A DNA stretch of 14,038 bases from JAKVKY01 sp964293585 (GTDB lineage Bacteria; Bacillota; Negativicutes; Acidaminococcales; Acidaminococcaceae): NCBI GenBank assembly GCA_964293585.1, contig CAXYYS010000053.1, positions 1-14,038 of the forward strand, read 5' to 3'. Of this stretch, positions 13,414 to 14,038 are shown in pieces (position 1 is the first letter of the stretch; each line of letters starts with the position of its first letter). The notes beneath the pieces were generated by a model. The model searched no databases. It saw nothing but the letters and a program-made list of their open reading frames with translations, and was not told where the DNA came from. Both the position numbers and the translations under genes were made by a program.

Positions 13414-14038
13414 TTACTTTTTAAAGGCTGCTACTTTCCTGGCTTTCAGGGTCTGATATTGTGCCAGGTTCAGTCCAGCTTTTGTTGCCACATCTTCCCA
13501 CTTATTTTCATGGGTACGCCATTCCACCACTTCTATGGGGTTCCTGCCTGCCTCTTGACCTATAAGCATCGCCAGTACTGTAAACTGCATGGGATAATGG
13601 TCTACTGCCATCATCTTATATGCTAGTTTACGATCCAGGCCCAGCCGTTTAGAAATCCGGTCAGCATTATAGGCACATTTTTTCTTGTATAGCACTTCCG
13701 GTGTAAGGCCAACTTTATACCTCAGGCGCTCCCAACTATTTTTCTGATATAGGCCATATAATTCATTTAAAGGTTTTCCTGTCATATAACTATACAGGCA
13801 CAGTCTATCCAGATACATGAACTTCAACCCTTTATCCACATAACTTTTAGCTTCTGCCTCATCCGTACCGTAATTTTTATGCACAAAGTCTACCGCTTGT
13901 TCTGGTGTAATTTCCGGACGGTTCATCCGGGAAGTCTTCTTGGTGGTAGTCAGTTTTCCTGCCCCTGTTACCTGCGTTCTAGCGGTTGCAACCAGTGCCG
14001 TCTTAGTTACCACATTTTCTGCCGCCGTTACTTTTTCT
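13414..14038 (-). CDS. Unknown protein with two ~75-residue repeats (5' end missing)
   Basis: The frame is open to the right edge without a convincing start, so the N-terminus is probably outside the window. A GTG at 14013 exists but has no clear ribosome binding site. The visible 199 residues from that GTG have a Thr/Lys/Ala-rich lead-in (1-30), then two related segments at about 39-112 and 117-190. Each ends with a similar pattern: MTGKPLNELYGLYQ...WERLRYKVGL in the first, and EAGRNPIEVVEWR...WEDVATKAGL in the second. Both are predicted to be helical. There are no obvious catalytic motifs. The position just upstream of two lipoprotein binding proteins, in the same direction, suggests an exported partner in uptake. 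The lead-in could follow a signal peptide lying beyond the edge. I do not recognise the family, and no function is assigned. Confidence 0.7.
   Translation of the reverse strand, partial: EKVTAAENVVTKTALVATARTQVTGAGKLTTTKKTSRMNRPEITPEQAVDFVHKNYGTDEAEAKSYVDKGLKFMYLDRLCLYSYMTGKPLNELYGLYQKNSWERLRYKVGLTPEVLYKKKCAYNADRISKRLGLDRKLAYKMMAVDHYPMQFTVLAMLIGQEAGRNPIEVVEWRTHENKWEDVATKAGLNLAQYQTLKARKVAAFKK

Overview
The window looks like chromosomal DNA of a diderm Firmicute, most likely a Negativicute (Selenomonadales, Acidaminococcales or a relative). It has two full-length TonB-dependent outer-membrane receptors with signal peptides, so the cell has an outer membrane. It also has Firmicute-style purine-rich ribosome binding sites, AT-rich intergenic DNA and strong TTGACT-type promoters. 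No tRNA, rRNA, insertion sequence or CRISPR array was seen. The genus cannot be fixed from the sequence alone.

Layout. Positions 1-4704 are read leftwards: a CobN/BchH-family chelatase gene, interrupted by one in-frame TGA (4704-976), then a nitrilase-family amidohydrolase (883-53), then the first ten codons of another gene (31-1). A 144-bp divergent region (4705-4848) holds overlapping promoters for cobN (leftward) and for a MerR-family regulator with a GyrI/BmrR-like effector domain (rightward, 4849-5676). Next, reading rightwards, come a TonB-dependent receptor (5925-7856) and a CbiZ-type adenosylcobinamide amidohydrolase carrying a signal peptide (7940-9079). A bidirectional terminator (9131-9169) separates these from a leftward block: a second TonB-dependent receptor (11131-9188), two lipoprotein ABC substrate-binding proteins of the BtuF/FecB type (12339-11374 and 13356-12364), and the 3' part of an unknown protein with two ~75-residue repeats that runs off the right edge.

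How the genes fit together. CbiZ cuts the amide-linked side chain of cobamides or cobinamide to release cobyric acid, so its presence suggests the locus captures and processes corrinoids. The receptors would carry substrate across the outer membrane, an exported CbiZ could trim it in the periplasm, and the lipoproteins would pass the product to an ABC importer not in this window. CobN would act on the tetrapyrrole in the cytoplasm, either inserting or removing metal. Heme or another tetrapyrrole is an alternative substrate for part of the system.

The most striking regulatory observation is that cobN and both receptor genes have the same unusual promoter design: TTGACT, a 19-bp spacer sharing AGTATAT at the same position, and a TATAAT-like -10. 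Over-long spacers are typical of MerR-activated promoters, and a MerR gene lies among them. No cobalamin riboswitch was found, so the MerR protein may be the tetrapyrrole sensor of a small regulon. The second point of note is the in-frame TGA after codon 126 of cobN. It could be a nonsense mutation, a sequence error, or a genuine split or readthrough arrangement.
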